A stretch of DNA of 35,771 bases from Natronohydrobacter sp. (GTDB lineage: Bacteria; Pseudomonadota; Alphaproteobacteria; Rhodobacterales; Rhodobacteraceae), in NCBI GenBank assembly GCA_007125005.1, contig SLDY01000063.1:1-35771 (forward strand). Direction: 5' to 3'. Of the stretch, positions 25,142 to 33,122 are shown piece by piece. Within the stretch, counting starts at the first letter, position 1. Every line of letters starts with the position of its first letter. The translations under genes were made by a program, and so were the position numbers. The notes beneath the pieces are model-generated. The model searched no databases. It saw nothing but the letters and a program-made list of their open reading frames with translations, and was not told the origin of the DNA.

Positions 25142-26305
25142 TCACGACATGCGTGCAGCGAGCCCGCGGGCCCGCTCTCTGGCCATTTGGTCCATGGCGA
25201 CGACGGTTTCAAGCGCGGATACCGGCTCAGTCAGACAAGACTCGGACAAAAGGCTGTCAATTGTATGTTCGACCAGTTCTGCCATCGCCACAAAACCAAT
25301 CTGTCCTGAAATAAAGGCATCGAGCGCGACTTCCTTCGCAGCATTGAAGGCCGCGCCCGCATGGCCGCGCAGTTCCATTACTTCGCGCGACAGCCGTAGT
25401 GCAGGAAAACGATCCGGATCAGGGGCCTCGAAGCTCAGGGAACCGATCTGCGCCAGATCAAGGCGTGCAACCGGCAAGTCGCGCCGTTTGGGCCAGTTCA
25501 GCGCATAGCCGATGGCGTGACGCATATCTGGGGGGCCGAGATGAGCCATCAATGCTCCGTCGCGAAAGCCTACCAAAGCGTGAATAATCGATTGTGGGTG
25601 GATCACGGCCTCGATCTGCGCAGGCTCTAGCCCAAAAAATTCTCTTGTTTCAATTAGTTCGAGCGCCTTGTTAAAAAGGCTCGCCGAATCGATGGTGATC
25701 CGTTGTCCCATAGACCAGTTTGGATGCTGCATCGCCTGTGCGAGCGTGGCCTGTGCGAGATCGGTCTTGCTCCAGTCACGGAACGGTCCACCAGATGCCG
25801 TAATGATTACGCGCTCGACCTGTGAAATTTCTTCACCCACGAGCGCCTGAAATACTGCAGAATGCTCGCTGTCCACCGGAAGTATGCACGCGCCGTTGCG
25901 TGCGGCCTCGCTCATCAGGAGTGGACCTGCCGTGACAAGAGATTCCTTGTTTGCAAGCGCCAGCGTTGCGCCCTGTGCCAGCGCCCGGAGTCCCGGCGCA
26001 AGCCCGGCAGCGCCCACAATTGCGGACATCACCCAATCAGCAGGCCGCTCGGCGGCGGCAATAAGTGCATCAGTGCCAGCAGCGACCTCTACCCCGCTTC
26101 CCGCCAACGCCTCTTTTAGCTCAGTATAACAATCTTCATGCGCTGTCACCGCCAGTTTCGCACGCAATGCCCGGGCCTGCTCGGCCAGCCGCACGCAATT
26201 CCGTCCGCCTGTAAGGGCCACGACCTCGATATCGTCTCGCCGCAGCAAAAGATCGACTGTGCTTTCGCCAATGGAGCCTGTCGCGCCGAAGACCGAAACC
26301 TGCAT
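25142..26305 (-). CDS. dxr: 1-deoxy-D-xylulose 5-phosphate reductoisomerase
   Basis: About 387 aa, the NADPH-dependent second enzyme of the MEP isoprenoid pathway. The N-terminal nucleotide fold starts VFGATGSIGEST; NKES and the metal-binding PVDSEHSAVFQ (Asp145, Glu147) follow; the catalytic loop has SGGPFRDW, and MGQRITIDSASLFNKALE is diagnostic. I chose the ATG at 26305 because it gives the normal N terminus with GAGA upstream; a TTG at 26317 overlapping the cdsA stop (TTGA) would add four residues. With uppS and cdsA it supplies isoprenoid and lipid precursors. Confidence 0.95.
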   Translation of the reverse strand: MQVSVFGATGSIGESTVDLLLRRDDIEVVALTGGRNCVRLAEQARALRAKLAVTAHEDCYTELKEALAGSGVEVAAGTDALIAAAERPADWVMSAIVGAAGLAPGLRALAQGATLALANKESLVTAGPLLMSEAARNGACILPVDSEHSAVFQALVGEEISQVERVIITASGGPFRDWSKTDLAQATLAQAMQHPNWSMGQRITIDSASLFNKALELIETREFFGLEPAQIEAVIHPQSIIHALVGFRDGALMAHLGPPDMRHAIGYALNWPKRRDLPVARLDLAQIGSLSFEAPDPDRFPALRLSREVMELRGHAGAAFNAAKEVALDAFISGQIGFVAMAELVEHTIDSLLSESCLTEPVSALETVVAMDQMARERARGLAARMS

Positions 26306-26313
26306 GCTCTGTC

Positions 26314-27114
26314 TCAACCAATCAGGGTCGCGACGAGACCCGTCTCTACAAGCAGCAGAACCATCAGCGCCGCCGCAATCATAGCGTCAAAGCGGTCCAT
26401 CACGCCGCCATGTCCGGGGATCAGATTAGAGCTGTCCTTCACGCCGGCATGGCGTTTTATTGCACTCTCGGCGATATCTCCCGCTTGCCCGGCCATTGCC
26501 ACGAGAACAGACACCAGAATAAGCCCAGCTTCAGCACCAAGAACCGCCATGAACGCCGCCCCAATCCCGGCAGCAACCCCCCAGCCCGCGATCGTGCCGG
26601 ACCAAGTCTTTTTCGGGCTCACTCTTGGCCAGAGTTTCGGCCCACCGATCAAACGACCAGCAAAATACCCCGCCACGTCAGAACCAATGACGATTAACGC
26701 GAGCCATAGCACCCATTCCCAGCCAAAGCCTTCACGCAGCGCGATCAAGCCCAAGCCTGCGAAAAGGATCAGTGCCAGATAAGCCCCGGCCATCGCGCGA
26801 TCCTTTGGAAAGCGCAATGCAAGCAATACCACTGCAAGTGTCAGGACGCCAATGAGCCAAAGACCACTGAGTTGAAGCCAGAAGACCAGAAGCGCCACGG
26901 ACGCTGTCATGCCAGCGGCTTCGGCTTTGCCAAAACTTGCACCTTGGTCGAGCATCCGGGTGAGTTCCCAGACCATCGCACCGCACAGAATACAAACAAG
27001 CAAGGTGAACCATATTCCACCCGCCGAGACAGCAGCAATGCCAAATACTGCCATGATCACGCCCGAGATCGTGCGGTCGCGTAAATCAGCGAAACTGCCC
27101 GAAGGGGCGCTCAC
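26314..27114 (-). CDS. cdsA: phosphatidate cytidylyltransferase (CDP-diglyceride synthase)
   Basis: A 266-aa polytopic membrane enzyme making CDP-diacylglycerol from phosphatidate and CTP. The signature SAIKRHAGVKDSSNLIPGHG followed by GVMDRFDA near residue 240 is the CdsA family motif. About seven membrane helices precede it. The start is GTG at 27114 in a GTGA overlap with the uppS stop. It feeds the CDP-alcohol phosphatidyltransferase encoded near 16 kb. Confidence 0.95.
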   Translation of the reverse strand: MSAPSGSFADLRDRTISGVIMAVFGIAAVSAGGIWFTLLVCILCGAMVWELTRMLDQGASFGKAEAAGMTASVALLVFWLQLSGLWLIGVLTLAVVLLALRFPKDRAMAGAYLALILFAGLGLIALREGFGWEWVLWLALIVIGSDVAGYFAGRLIGGPKLWPRVSPKKTWSGTIAGWGVAAGIGAAFMAVLGAEAGLILVSVLVAMAGQAGDIAESAIKRHAGVKDSSNLIPGHGGVMDRFDAMIAAALMVLLLVETGLVATLIG

Positions 27115-27851
27115 ACAGTCACTCCCCCGAAGCGGCGTTCGCGCATGTGGAAAGCATGCAGGATCGTTTGCATCGTGTCAGGCGTAAAATCGGGCCAGAG
27201 AACAGGGCTGAAGACATATTCCGAATAAGCTGCTTGCCATAGCAGAAAATTGGAAACCCGTGTCTCGCCAGAGCTGCGCACCACAAGATCCGGATCAGGT
27301 AGGAACCTGGTGTCGAGGCGATCGGAAATCATGGCTTCGGTAATATCCTCAGGTGCGATGCGACCTTCCGCCACCTCACGCGCAAGAAATTTCATTGTTC
27401 GGGCTATTTCGTCGCGACCACCGTAATTCATGGCCACTGTCAGGTGCACGGTATCATTGCCAGCGGTCTCTTGTTCAATCCAGTCAATCAGGCCCGCAAG
27501 CTTGGGATCAAGTCGGCTGCGATCTCCGATAACGCGCATTCGCACGCCTTCACGATTCATCCGCGCGGCCTCTCGCTTGATATAGCGCGCAAAGAGCGAC
27601 ATCAGCCCCATGACTTCTTCTGTAGTGCGCTTCCAGTTCTCGGTCGAGAAGGCATATAGTGTCAGATACCGTATCCCGAGGCCAGGGCATGCGGCTACTA
27701 GCTCACGCACGCGCTCTGCACCTTTGCGATGACCAACCAATCGCGGCCAGCCCCGGTTTTTTGCCCACCGCCCGTTTCCATCCATGATGACAGCAACATG
27801 AAGGTTGCTGTCGATTGACGGATATTCCTGTGTGGGCTGATCGAAGCTCAT
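27111..27851 (-). CDS. uppS: undecaprenyl diphosphate synthase
   Basis: A 246-aa cis-prenyltransferase that makes the C55 lipid carrier for peptidoglycan and O-antigen. The N-terminal VIMDGNGRWAKNRG has catalytic Asp24; GHRKGAERV, TLYAFSTENWKR, MNYGGRDEIART and the C-terminal DLVVRSSGETRVSNFLLWQ are all present. The ATG at 27851 has AGGGAG 6 nt upstream. It follows frr by 24 nt. Confidence 0.96.
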   Translation of the reverse strand: MSFDQPTQEYPSIDSNLHVAVIMDGNGRWAKNRGWPRLVGHRKGAERVRELVAACPGLGIRYLTLYAFSTENWKRTTEEVMGLMSLFARYIKREAARMNREGVRMRVIGDRSRLDPKLAGLIDWIEQETAGNDTVHLTVAMNYGGRDEIARTMKFLAREVAEGRIAPEDITEAMISDRLDTRFLPDPDLVVRSSGETRVSNFLLWQAAYSEYVFSPVLWPDFTPDTMQTILHAFHMRERRFGGVTV

Positions 27852-27875
27852 GGGATCTCCCTTTGCAGTCTTTCC

Positions 27876-28439
27876 TCAGACCTGCATGATCTCTTCCTGC
27901 TTACTCTCCAAGGCTTTATCAACCTTGCCGATATAGTTGTCGGTGAGTTCCTGAATTTCTTCAGACCAGAGCTTTTGCTCATCTTCACTCATACCAGCGG
28001 CTTTGGCCTTCTTGATCTGGTCCATACCGTCGCGACGCACATTTCGTACTGCCACACGCGCATGCTCGGCATATTGCGCTGCCACTCGGGTAAGCTCGCG
28101 TCGGCGTTCCTCATTGAGTTCTGGAATTGGCAGCATGATAATGGTGCCATTCAGTTGCGGGTTGATCCCCAGCCCGCTCTCGCGGATTGCTTTCTCAACC
28201 TTACCCACCATGGATTTGTCCCAGACATTTATCGTTACCATCCTGGGCTCGGGCACATTGACCGTTCCGACCTGATTGACTGGCGTCATTTGTCCATAAG
28301 CTTCCACCATCACAGGCTCCAACATCGCGGCTGACGCCCGACCAGTGCGCAGTGACGCGAACTCTGTCTTCAGCGCTGACATTGCGCCGTCCATGCGGCG
28401 TTTGAGGTCATCCAGATCAATCTCGATTTCATCTGACAT
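27876..28439 (-). CDS. frr: ribosome recycling factor
   Basis: A 187-aa RRF that splits post-termination ribosomes together with EF-G. The N-terminal helix [38 protein letters not shown] and the C-terminal region with [20 protein letters not shown] are typical. The ATG at 28439 has AAGGAA upstream. It follows pyrH, as in most bacteria. Confidence 0.97.
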   Translation of the reverse strand: MSDEIEIDLDDLKRRMDGAMSALKTEFASLRTGRASAAMLEPVMVEAYGQMTPVNQVGTVNVPEPRMVTINVWDKSMVGKVEKAIRESGLGINPQLNGTIIMLPIPELNEERRRELTRVAAQYAEHARVAVRNVRRDGMDQIKKAKAAGMSEDEQKLWSEEIQELTDNYIGKVDKALESKQEEIMQV

Positions 28440-28462
28440 GGAAACGCTTCCTTATTACTTTA

Positions 28463-28477
28463 GGCTTTCAGAAAGCC
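28463..28477 (-). promoter_or_regulatory. intercistronic hairpin between pyrH and frr
   Basis: The perfect inverted repeat GGCTTT-CTG-AAAGCC (minus strand) lies just upstream of the frr ribosome-binding site. No T-run follows, so it is more likely an mRNA processing or stability element, or a weak attenuator, than a full terminator. Confidence 0.35.
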
Positions 28478-28536
28478 CGAGTCGCGCCTCTTCTAGCGTG
28501 CGCGCAACCGTTTTGTAAGCATCTTGCGCTGATTGA

Positions 28537-29265
28537 TCAGGCATGAACCCGCGTATATGTGCCTTCGCCGCGCAAGATTCCGCTAAATCCACCGGGCTCA
28601 TCGAGTGAGAACACGATAAGAGGCATTTTATTGTCACGGCAGAGAGCGATTGCAGAGGCATCCATCACCTTCAGATTGGCCCTCAGCACCTCATCGTAAC
28701 TAATTTCATCATAACGGTGGGCATCCGGGTTGATCTTAGGGTCGCTGTCATAAATGCCATCAACCTGCTTGCCCATGAATATCGCTTCACATGCCATTTC
28801 CGACGCACGCAGGGCCGCAGCGGTATCAGTGGTGAAATACGGATTGCCGGTTCCCGCAGCAAATATGCAGACGCGCTTCTTCTCCAGATGCCGCACCGCA
28901 CGGCGCCGAATATAGGGCTCGCAAACCTGATCCATCGGAATTGCGCTGATTACGCGGGTGAACACCCCCAGTTCCTCGAGCGCCGTCTGCATCGCCAGTG
29001 CATTCATTACGGTCGCAAGCATGCCCATGTAATCCGCTTGCGTACGCTCCATTCCCTGTGCCGAACCTTGCAATCCGCGGAAGATATTGCCTCCGCCGAT
29101 GACCATGCATATCTCCACGCCCATCTCATGGACCGATTTCACTTCTTGTGCGATGCGCGCGACTGTCGGTGGATGCAGCCCAAATCCCTGATCCCCCATA
29201 AGCGCCTCGCCAGAAATTTTGAGCATGACGCGGTTATAGGCGGTTGGAGTGGCTGTTTCTGACAT
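28537..29265 (-). CDS. pyrH: UMP kinase
   Basis: A 242-aa amino-acid-kinase-fold enzyme phosphorylating UMP to UDP. It carries [63 protein letters not shown] and [13 protein letters not shown], the standard PyrH series. I chose the ATG at 29265 (MSETATPT) with AAGGA 8 nt upstream; the frame is open further but looks non-coding. It heads the 12-kb minus-strand cluster and is divergent from miaA across 112 bp. rpsB/tsf, usually upstream, are not here. Confidence 0.96.
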   Translation of the reverse strand: MSETATPTAYNRVMLKISGEALMGDQGFGLHPPTVARIAQEVKSVHEMGVEICMVIGGGNIFRGLQGSAQGMERTQADYMGMLATVMNALAMQTALEELGVFTRVISAIPMDQVCEPYIRRRAVRHLEKKRVCIFAAGTGNPYFTTDTAAALRASEMACEAIFMGKQVDGIYDSDPKINPDAHRYDEISYDEVLRANLKVMDASAIALCRDNKMPLIVFSLDEPGGFSGILRGEGTYTRVHA

Positions 29266-29377
29266 GGTGTTATCCTTACGCAGACGCGGAGGACGCACAG
29301 AGCTTTCTGCCGAGTGCTTCCGTTGGACGGCAAAATGTCGGAAAATGCAGATAGGTTCAATCTGAAAGCAGGACCAA

Positions 29378-30289
29378 ATGCCCAAAACTACCGATCCATT
29401 GGTCCTTGCATTTGAAGCATTGGACAAATCGCCTCCTATACATGGCCAACCAGTTTTACTGGCAGGTCCAACGGCAAGCGGGAAATCCGCCTTGGCGCTC
29501 GAGATTGCAAAGCAACAAAACCGCGTGATTATCAATGCTGATGCGCTGCAAGTTTACGATATGTGGCAACTCCTTTCGGCCCGCCCCAGTGCCGAAGAGA
29601 CAGCCATAGTTCCGCATTTTCTCTACGGCACGGTATCTCGAAATCTGGACTGGTCCGTCGGTCACTGGCTGCGCGCCGTGACGGACTTGCTCGATCAGCA
29701 CCCTGATCCAATTATAGTTGGAGGCACCGGACTTTATTTTCGCGCTCTCACCGAAGGTTTGGTGCAGATCCCACCAATCCCGATCCAGATCCGGCGCGAG
29801 GGCGACACGCGGCTCAGACACGCAGGGATAGATGCTTTGATCGGCGATCTTGACCTTGAAACACGCAGGATGATTGACCTTGCCAATCCTGCACGCGTTC
29901 AGCGTGCTTGGGAAGTCTTGCAAGCAACCGGGCAAGGGCTTGCCGATTGGCATAAACAGACGCCTGCTCCGTTACTGCCCATTGACCAGACGACTGCTCT
30001 TGTGCTGAGGCCAGACGTGAATTGGCTGAACAAGCGAATCGATGCCCGCTTTGAAGCGATGATCGCACAAGGGGCAGTGGAAGAAGTGTTAGCTGTGCTG
30101 CCCTGTTGGGATCCCCACGCGCCATGGGCAAAAGCGATTGGAGCACCCGAATTGATTGCACATGTGAAGGGCCATATTTCGTTGGCTGATGCCATCGCCG
30201 CTGCAACACTTGCTTCTCGCCAATATGCCAAGCGCCAACGCACATGGTTTCGTACCCGCATGTCTGAATGGCGTGGCCTTGCCTGTTAG
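29378..30289 (+). CDS. miaA: tRNA dimethylallyltransferase
   Basis: A 303-aa enzyme that prenylates A37 of tRNAs reading UNN codons, using the DMAPP made through the dxr pathway. The P-loop GPTASGKS is at residues 30-37; [20 protein letters not shown] and YFRALTEGL follow. The C-terminal part ends with the [12 protein letters not shown] motif. The ATG at 29378 is preceded by GCAGGA 5 nt away. The segment before the P-loop (29 residues) is longer than in most MiaA and its first part may be non-conserved. Confidence 0.95.
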   Translation: MPKTTDPLVLAFEALDKSPPIHGQPVLLAGPTASGKSALALEIAKQQNRVIINADALQVYDMWQLLSARPSAEETAIVPHFLYGTVSRNLDWSVGHWLRAVTDLLDQHPDPIIVGGTGLYFRALTEGLVQIPPIPIQIRREGDTRLRHAGIDALIGDLDLETRRMIDLANPARVQRAWEVLQATGQGLADWHKQTPAPLLPIDQTTALVLRPDVNWLNKRIDARFEAMIAQGAVEEVLAVLPCWDPHAPWAKAIGAPELIAHVKGHISLADAIAAATLASRQYAKRQRTWFRTRMSEWRGLAC

Positions 30290-30327
30290 AGTCACTAATT
30301 TGCAACGCTTGCCCAACCACACCAACA

Positions 30328-30363
30328 TCCATCACAGCGCCGTGATGGAAAACTCTTTCCATC
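30328..30363 (+). promoter_or_regulatory. alternative-hairpin leader before the AraC-family gene
   Basis: Three arms share one core. TCCATCAC (30328-30335) pairs with GTGATGGA (30342-30349) in a perfect 8-bp stem. GATGGAAA (30344-30351) pairs with TTTCCATC (30356-30363) in another perfect 8-bp stem with tetraloop ACTC. The two stems use the same middle arm and cannot coexist. The outer TCCATC copies are also direct repeats 30 bp apart. It lies between the miaA stop and the AraC gene ATG at 30412. Confidence 0.5.
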
Positions 30364-30411
30364 CACTCCTCGTGCCGTAATCTCGCCATTGTCCGGGGGG
30401 ATACGAATGAA

Positions 30412-31248
30412 ATGACAAGAATACCTGAAACACCAACTCGACTTCGTATATTGCAGATCAGCAAATTGGCTGCTGCACCGAAATGGCAGCTTGAAACGAT
30501 GCGCGCGTTGCGCGAGCCTCTTTTCTTGTGGTTCACCCATGGTCAAGGGCGCCTCAATTTGGGTGGAAGCACGCGTGGTTTTCATCCGCACAACGCGATC
30601 TTCATTCCTGCCGGTACGCTCTATGGCTTCCAGACCATGACCCGCGTTCAGGGCACAGCGATATATCTCGGTGAAAAACATGGCCTCGACCTGCCAAGGC
30701 AACCGCTGCATCTTCGCTTGCGCGACGGCGTCCAGCAAGCAGAAGTATCGAATATCGTTGATCTTGTGCAGCGTGAATTGGATGGGCAGCGTGCCCAGGC
30801 CGAAAAAGCCGCCTATCTGCAATTGGCATTACTTGCCATCTGGCTTGATCGGCATTGTAAGGAGCATGGGAATGAGCTCAGCGGGCCAGTCCCGAAACTC
30901 AATGCGAATGAGCGGTTGACTGTTCGCTACACTGCCCTTCTTGAGCGCGAGTTCGCCTCTTCGCTCAATGTTACCGATTATGCAACAGCACTTGGCGTGA
31001 CACCTACCCATCTGACACGCGCCTGTCGGGCGAGTTGTGGGCGGACCGCACTGGCTCTGATGCAGGAGCGTCGCCTTTTCGAAGCGCGCCGCATGCTGCT
31101 TGAAACTGATCTGCCGGTGCAGGAGATTGCGCGGAATCTCGGCTTTTCAACCCCTGGATATTTTGCACGCGCTTTCGCTCAGCACATCGGGAAGCCGCCT
31201 TCAAGCTACAGAAAGTCACGCTCGCAACTTAAATCAATTTCAAGCTAA
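30412..31248 (+). CDS. AraC-family transcriptional regulator
   Basis: A 278-aa regulator. The N-terminal half is a cupin-like sensing domain (LFLWFTHGQGRLNLGGS; HPHNAIFIPAGTLYGFQ). The C-terminal 100 residues are the double helix-turn-helix: the first around LNVTDYATALGVTPTHLTRA, the second around VQEIARNLGFSTPGYFARAF, ending HIGKPPSSYRKS. The ATG at 30412 follows a G-rich stretch. The effector is unknown. It is downstream of miaA on the same strand and convergent with the DUF2256/MORN genes. The direct repeats upstream could serve autoregulation. Confidence 0.92.
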   Translation: MTRIPETPTRLRILQISKLAAAPKWQLETMRALREPLFLWFTHGQGRLNLGGSTRGFHPHNAIFIPAGTLYGFQTMTRVQGTAIYLGEKHGLDLPRQPLHLRLRDGVQQAEVSNIVDLVQRELDGQRAQAEKAAYLQLALLAIWLDRHCKEHGNELSGPVPKLNANERLTVRYTALLEREFASSLNVTDYATALGVTPTHLTRACRASCGRTALALMQERRLFEARRMLLETDLPVQEIARNLGFSTPGYFARAFAQHIGKPPSSYRKSRSQLKSISS

Positions 31249-31378
31249 TCTCCCTCCAAGGAGGGTAGGCTCAGGCATTTCGTGTTGTCCATCCTTTTTT
31301 CGGGCACAGAGGTGCACTCATCACAATTCATGACTTCAGCGCACAAAGACGAAAGCGCCTCCCAACCCTTGCGCCAAA

Positions 31379-31537
31379 CTATTTCGGGGCGTGTCGTGAT
31401 TCGGTACGACAGCGCTGCGAGCAAAAGCGCACATCCTGCCACACACGCTCCCATTTCTTGCGCCAAGTAAAAGGGCGCTGGCACTGCACACAGATTTTGT
31501 TCGGCAAATCAGACTTGCGTCGCGTCTTTGGCATCAT
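31379..31537 (-). CDS. DUF2256 small zinc-knuckle protein
   Basis: A 52-aa ORF starting MMPKTRRKSDLPNKICVQCQ and continuing RPFTWRKKWERVW, then DVRFCSQRCR. This matches the DUF2256 pattern: basic N terminus, CxxC, RPFxWRKKW, then CSxRC. The four cysteines (16, 19, 39, 43) should bind one zinc. Either of two tandem ATGs (31537, 31534) may be used, and no clear Shine-Dalgarno is visible. It begins 19 nt after the stop of the MORN gene on the same strand and is probably cotranscribed and translationally dependent. The function of the family is unknown. Confidence 0.85.
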   Translation of the reverse strand: MMPKTRRKSDLPNKICVQCQRPFTWRKKWERVWQDVRFCSQRCRTESRHAPK

Positions 31538-31556
31538 GTTGCGCAAGATTCAGAGT

Positions 31557-32969
31557 TCAATCATCATCGCGAACGATGATCCTGCCATCCTCCCAATCTC
31601 CTGACAGGACTTCTCCGGAAGCGTAGCGCAACACACCGCGCCCGTGACGCTGACCATCACGAAACTCCCCTTCGTAAACATCGCCTGTGCTATAGGTCGC
31701 AATCCCCTCGCCTGTCATCTCGCCACCCGACCAAGCACCTTCGTAGGCAAAACCATCAGCAAATTCGATTCGTCCCTGACCGTCTCTCGCCCCCTCCGAA
31801 AACATGCCCCGATAGACGCTGCCATCAGGATAGATCATTTCACCCGAGCCATGCAGTTCACCCCCGGCAAATTCGCCAGTATAGACGCGCCCGTCCGCAA
31901 ATGTCATGACACCCTGCCCGTCCGGCAGTCCCTGCATGAAACTCCCCTCGAACACGGCACCGTCATTGAACACAGCGCGGCCTTCTCCATGAAACTGGCC
32001 TTCGCGCCACGCACCTTCATATGTCGCGCCGTCGGCATAGGTGATAGCGCCAACCCCATCTGGCAAACCGGCTCTGAACTGGCCCTCATAGACGGAGCCA
32101 TCGGGAAGCTCCAGACGCCCCTCACCCGCAATCTGCCCCGCGACCCAGGTTCCTTCATACAGATACCCGTCCGGTCCACTCAGACGCCCCTCGCCTTCGC
32201 GCCTGTCATCAACAAAACTTCCTTCAAAAACGAGCCCATCTGCTTGTTCGACACGCGCCGCCCCATGCCGCACCCCGGCACGAAACTCCCCGATGTGGCG
32301 GTCACCGTTCGGCTGTGTCAACTCGCCCTGGCCATGGAGCTGACCCTCCGCCCATTCACCTTCGTATCGAAGTCCATCAGGCGTGATGAAAACTCCACGC
32401 CCATGCGGTTGATCAGCCAGAAACTCACCCTCATATGTAGCGCCATCGGGATAAAGGATGTGCCCTTCTCCCTCACGCACGCCCGCTACCCAATTGCCTT
32501 CGTATCGATATCCGTCGGGCCTTGTGAGCACGGCGTGGCCGTGGGGTTTGCCATCCAGAAAACTTCCCACAAACACTGTGTCATTCGTGAATCGTCTCTC
32601 ACCCTGCCCTTCAACGCGTCCTTCGATCCATTCCCCTTCGTAACTGGACCCGTCCGCAAAGATCATTTTGCCCAGCCCATGCGGGCTGCCAACAGCAAAG
32701 CTTCCCTCGTAAACGGCACCTGAAGGATAGCGCGCAACGCCTTGGCCGCTGATTTCGCCTGCGACCCATTCGCCGGTATATTCAAACCCGTTGGGAAGTC
32801 GGTAAGTCCCTATTCCGTGTTGAAGCCCATCCCTGAATTCTCCTTCATATATGCCCCCGTCTTCGTATTGGCGGGTCAGCACACCATCAGTCTGGGCAAA
32901 AGCCGGTGCGGCGAGCCCGATGGCCAAACTTGCTAGCAACACGCGCGTGGAAACGAAAGGCGAGGACAT
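31557..32969 (-). CDS. exported MORN-repeat protein
   Basis: A 470-aa protein. The signal peptide covers residues 1-25 (cleavage APAFA-Q). A short linker follows, then 18 consecutive MORN repeats of exactly 23 residues (residues 40-453; consensus YEGEF-x2-G-x2-HG-x-G-x4-DG) and a half repeat ending in RDDD. MORN repeats form extended beta-hairpin rods that bind lipid headgroups or proteins; an exported all-MORN protein should be periplasmic or outer-membrane associated. I chose the ATG at 32969 with GGAG 9 nt upstream; a longer frame lacks a signal sequence. It is followed by the DUF2256 gene and is divergent from nadE. Confidence 0.92.
   Translation of the reverse strand: MSSPFVSTRVLLASLAIGLAAPAFAQTDGVLTRQYEDGGIYEGEFRDGLQHGIGTYRLPNGFEYTGEWVAGEISGQGVARYPSGAVYEGSFAVGSPHGLGKMIFADGSSYEGEWIEGRVEGQGERRFTNDTVFVGSFLDGKPHGHAVLTRPDGYRYEGNWVAGVREGEGHILYPDGATYEGEFLADQPHGRGVFITPDGLRYEGEWAEGQLHGQGELTQPNGDRHIGEFRAGVRHGAARVEQADGLVFEGSFVDDRREGEGRLSGPDGYLYEGTWVAGQIAGEGRLELPDGSVYEGQFRAGLPDGVGAITYADGATYEGAWREGQFHGEGRAVFNDGAVFEGSFMQGLPDGQGVMTFADGRVYTGEFAGGELHGSGEMIYPDGSVYRGMFSEGARDGQGRIEFADGFAYEGAWSGGEMTGEGIATYSTGDVYEGEFRDGQRHGRGVLRYASGEVLSGDWEDGRIIVRDDD
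31611..32852 (-). repeat. 69-bp coding tandem repeat array (18 MORN units)
   Basis: Eighteen units of 69 bp encode the 23-residue MORN repeats without any insertion or deletion. Nucleotide identity between units is diverged, so the array is old rather than recently expanded. Position 6 of the repeat largely alternates between Phe and Trp. Confidence 0.9.
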
Positions 32970-33122
32970 GACGCAGGTCTCCAAGGGTTTCTTCAAGTGA
33001 AAACCTAGAGAGGCTGTTCGAATCTGGCAAGGGCTTTCCCGGTAACGATCTTCTCGACGGGTCTTTCCTCGGGCACGCAACATGATATGTGGAGGCGCAT
33101 TGATCTTCCTGAGGCCTAATCC

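Noticed and set aside
31252-31265. CCCTC-CAAG-GAGGG hairpin after the AraC-family gene as a terminator
   Set aside because: The stem is only 5 bp and no T-run follows.
31245-31484. 79-codon frame overlapping the DUF2256 gene
   Set aside because: It is in a different frame from the clear DUF2256 zinc-knuckle sequence, which explains the same DNA.
31644-32723. 359-codon open frame antisense to the MORN array
   Set aside because: The 69-bp repeat is a multiple of three, so an antisense frame lacking stops in one unit tends to stay open through the array; the product has no domain-like features.
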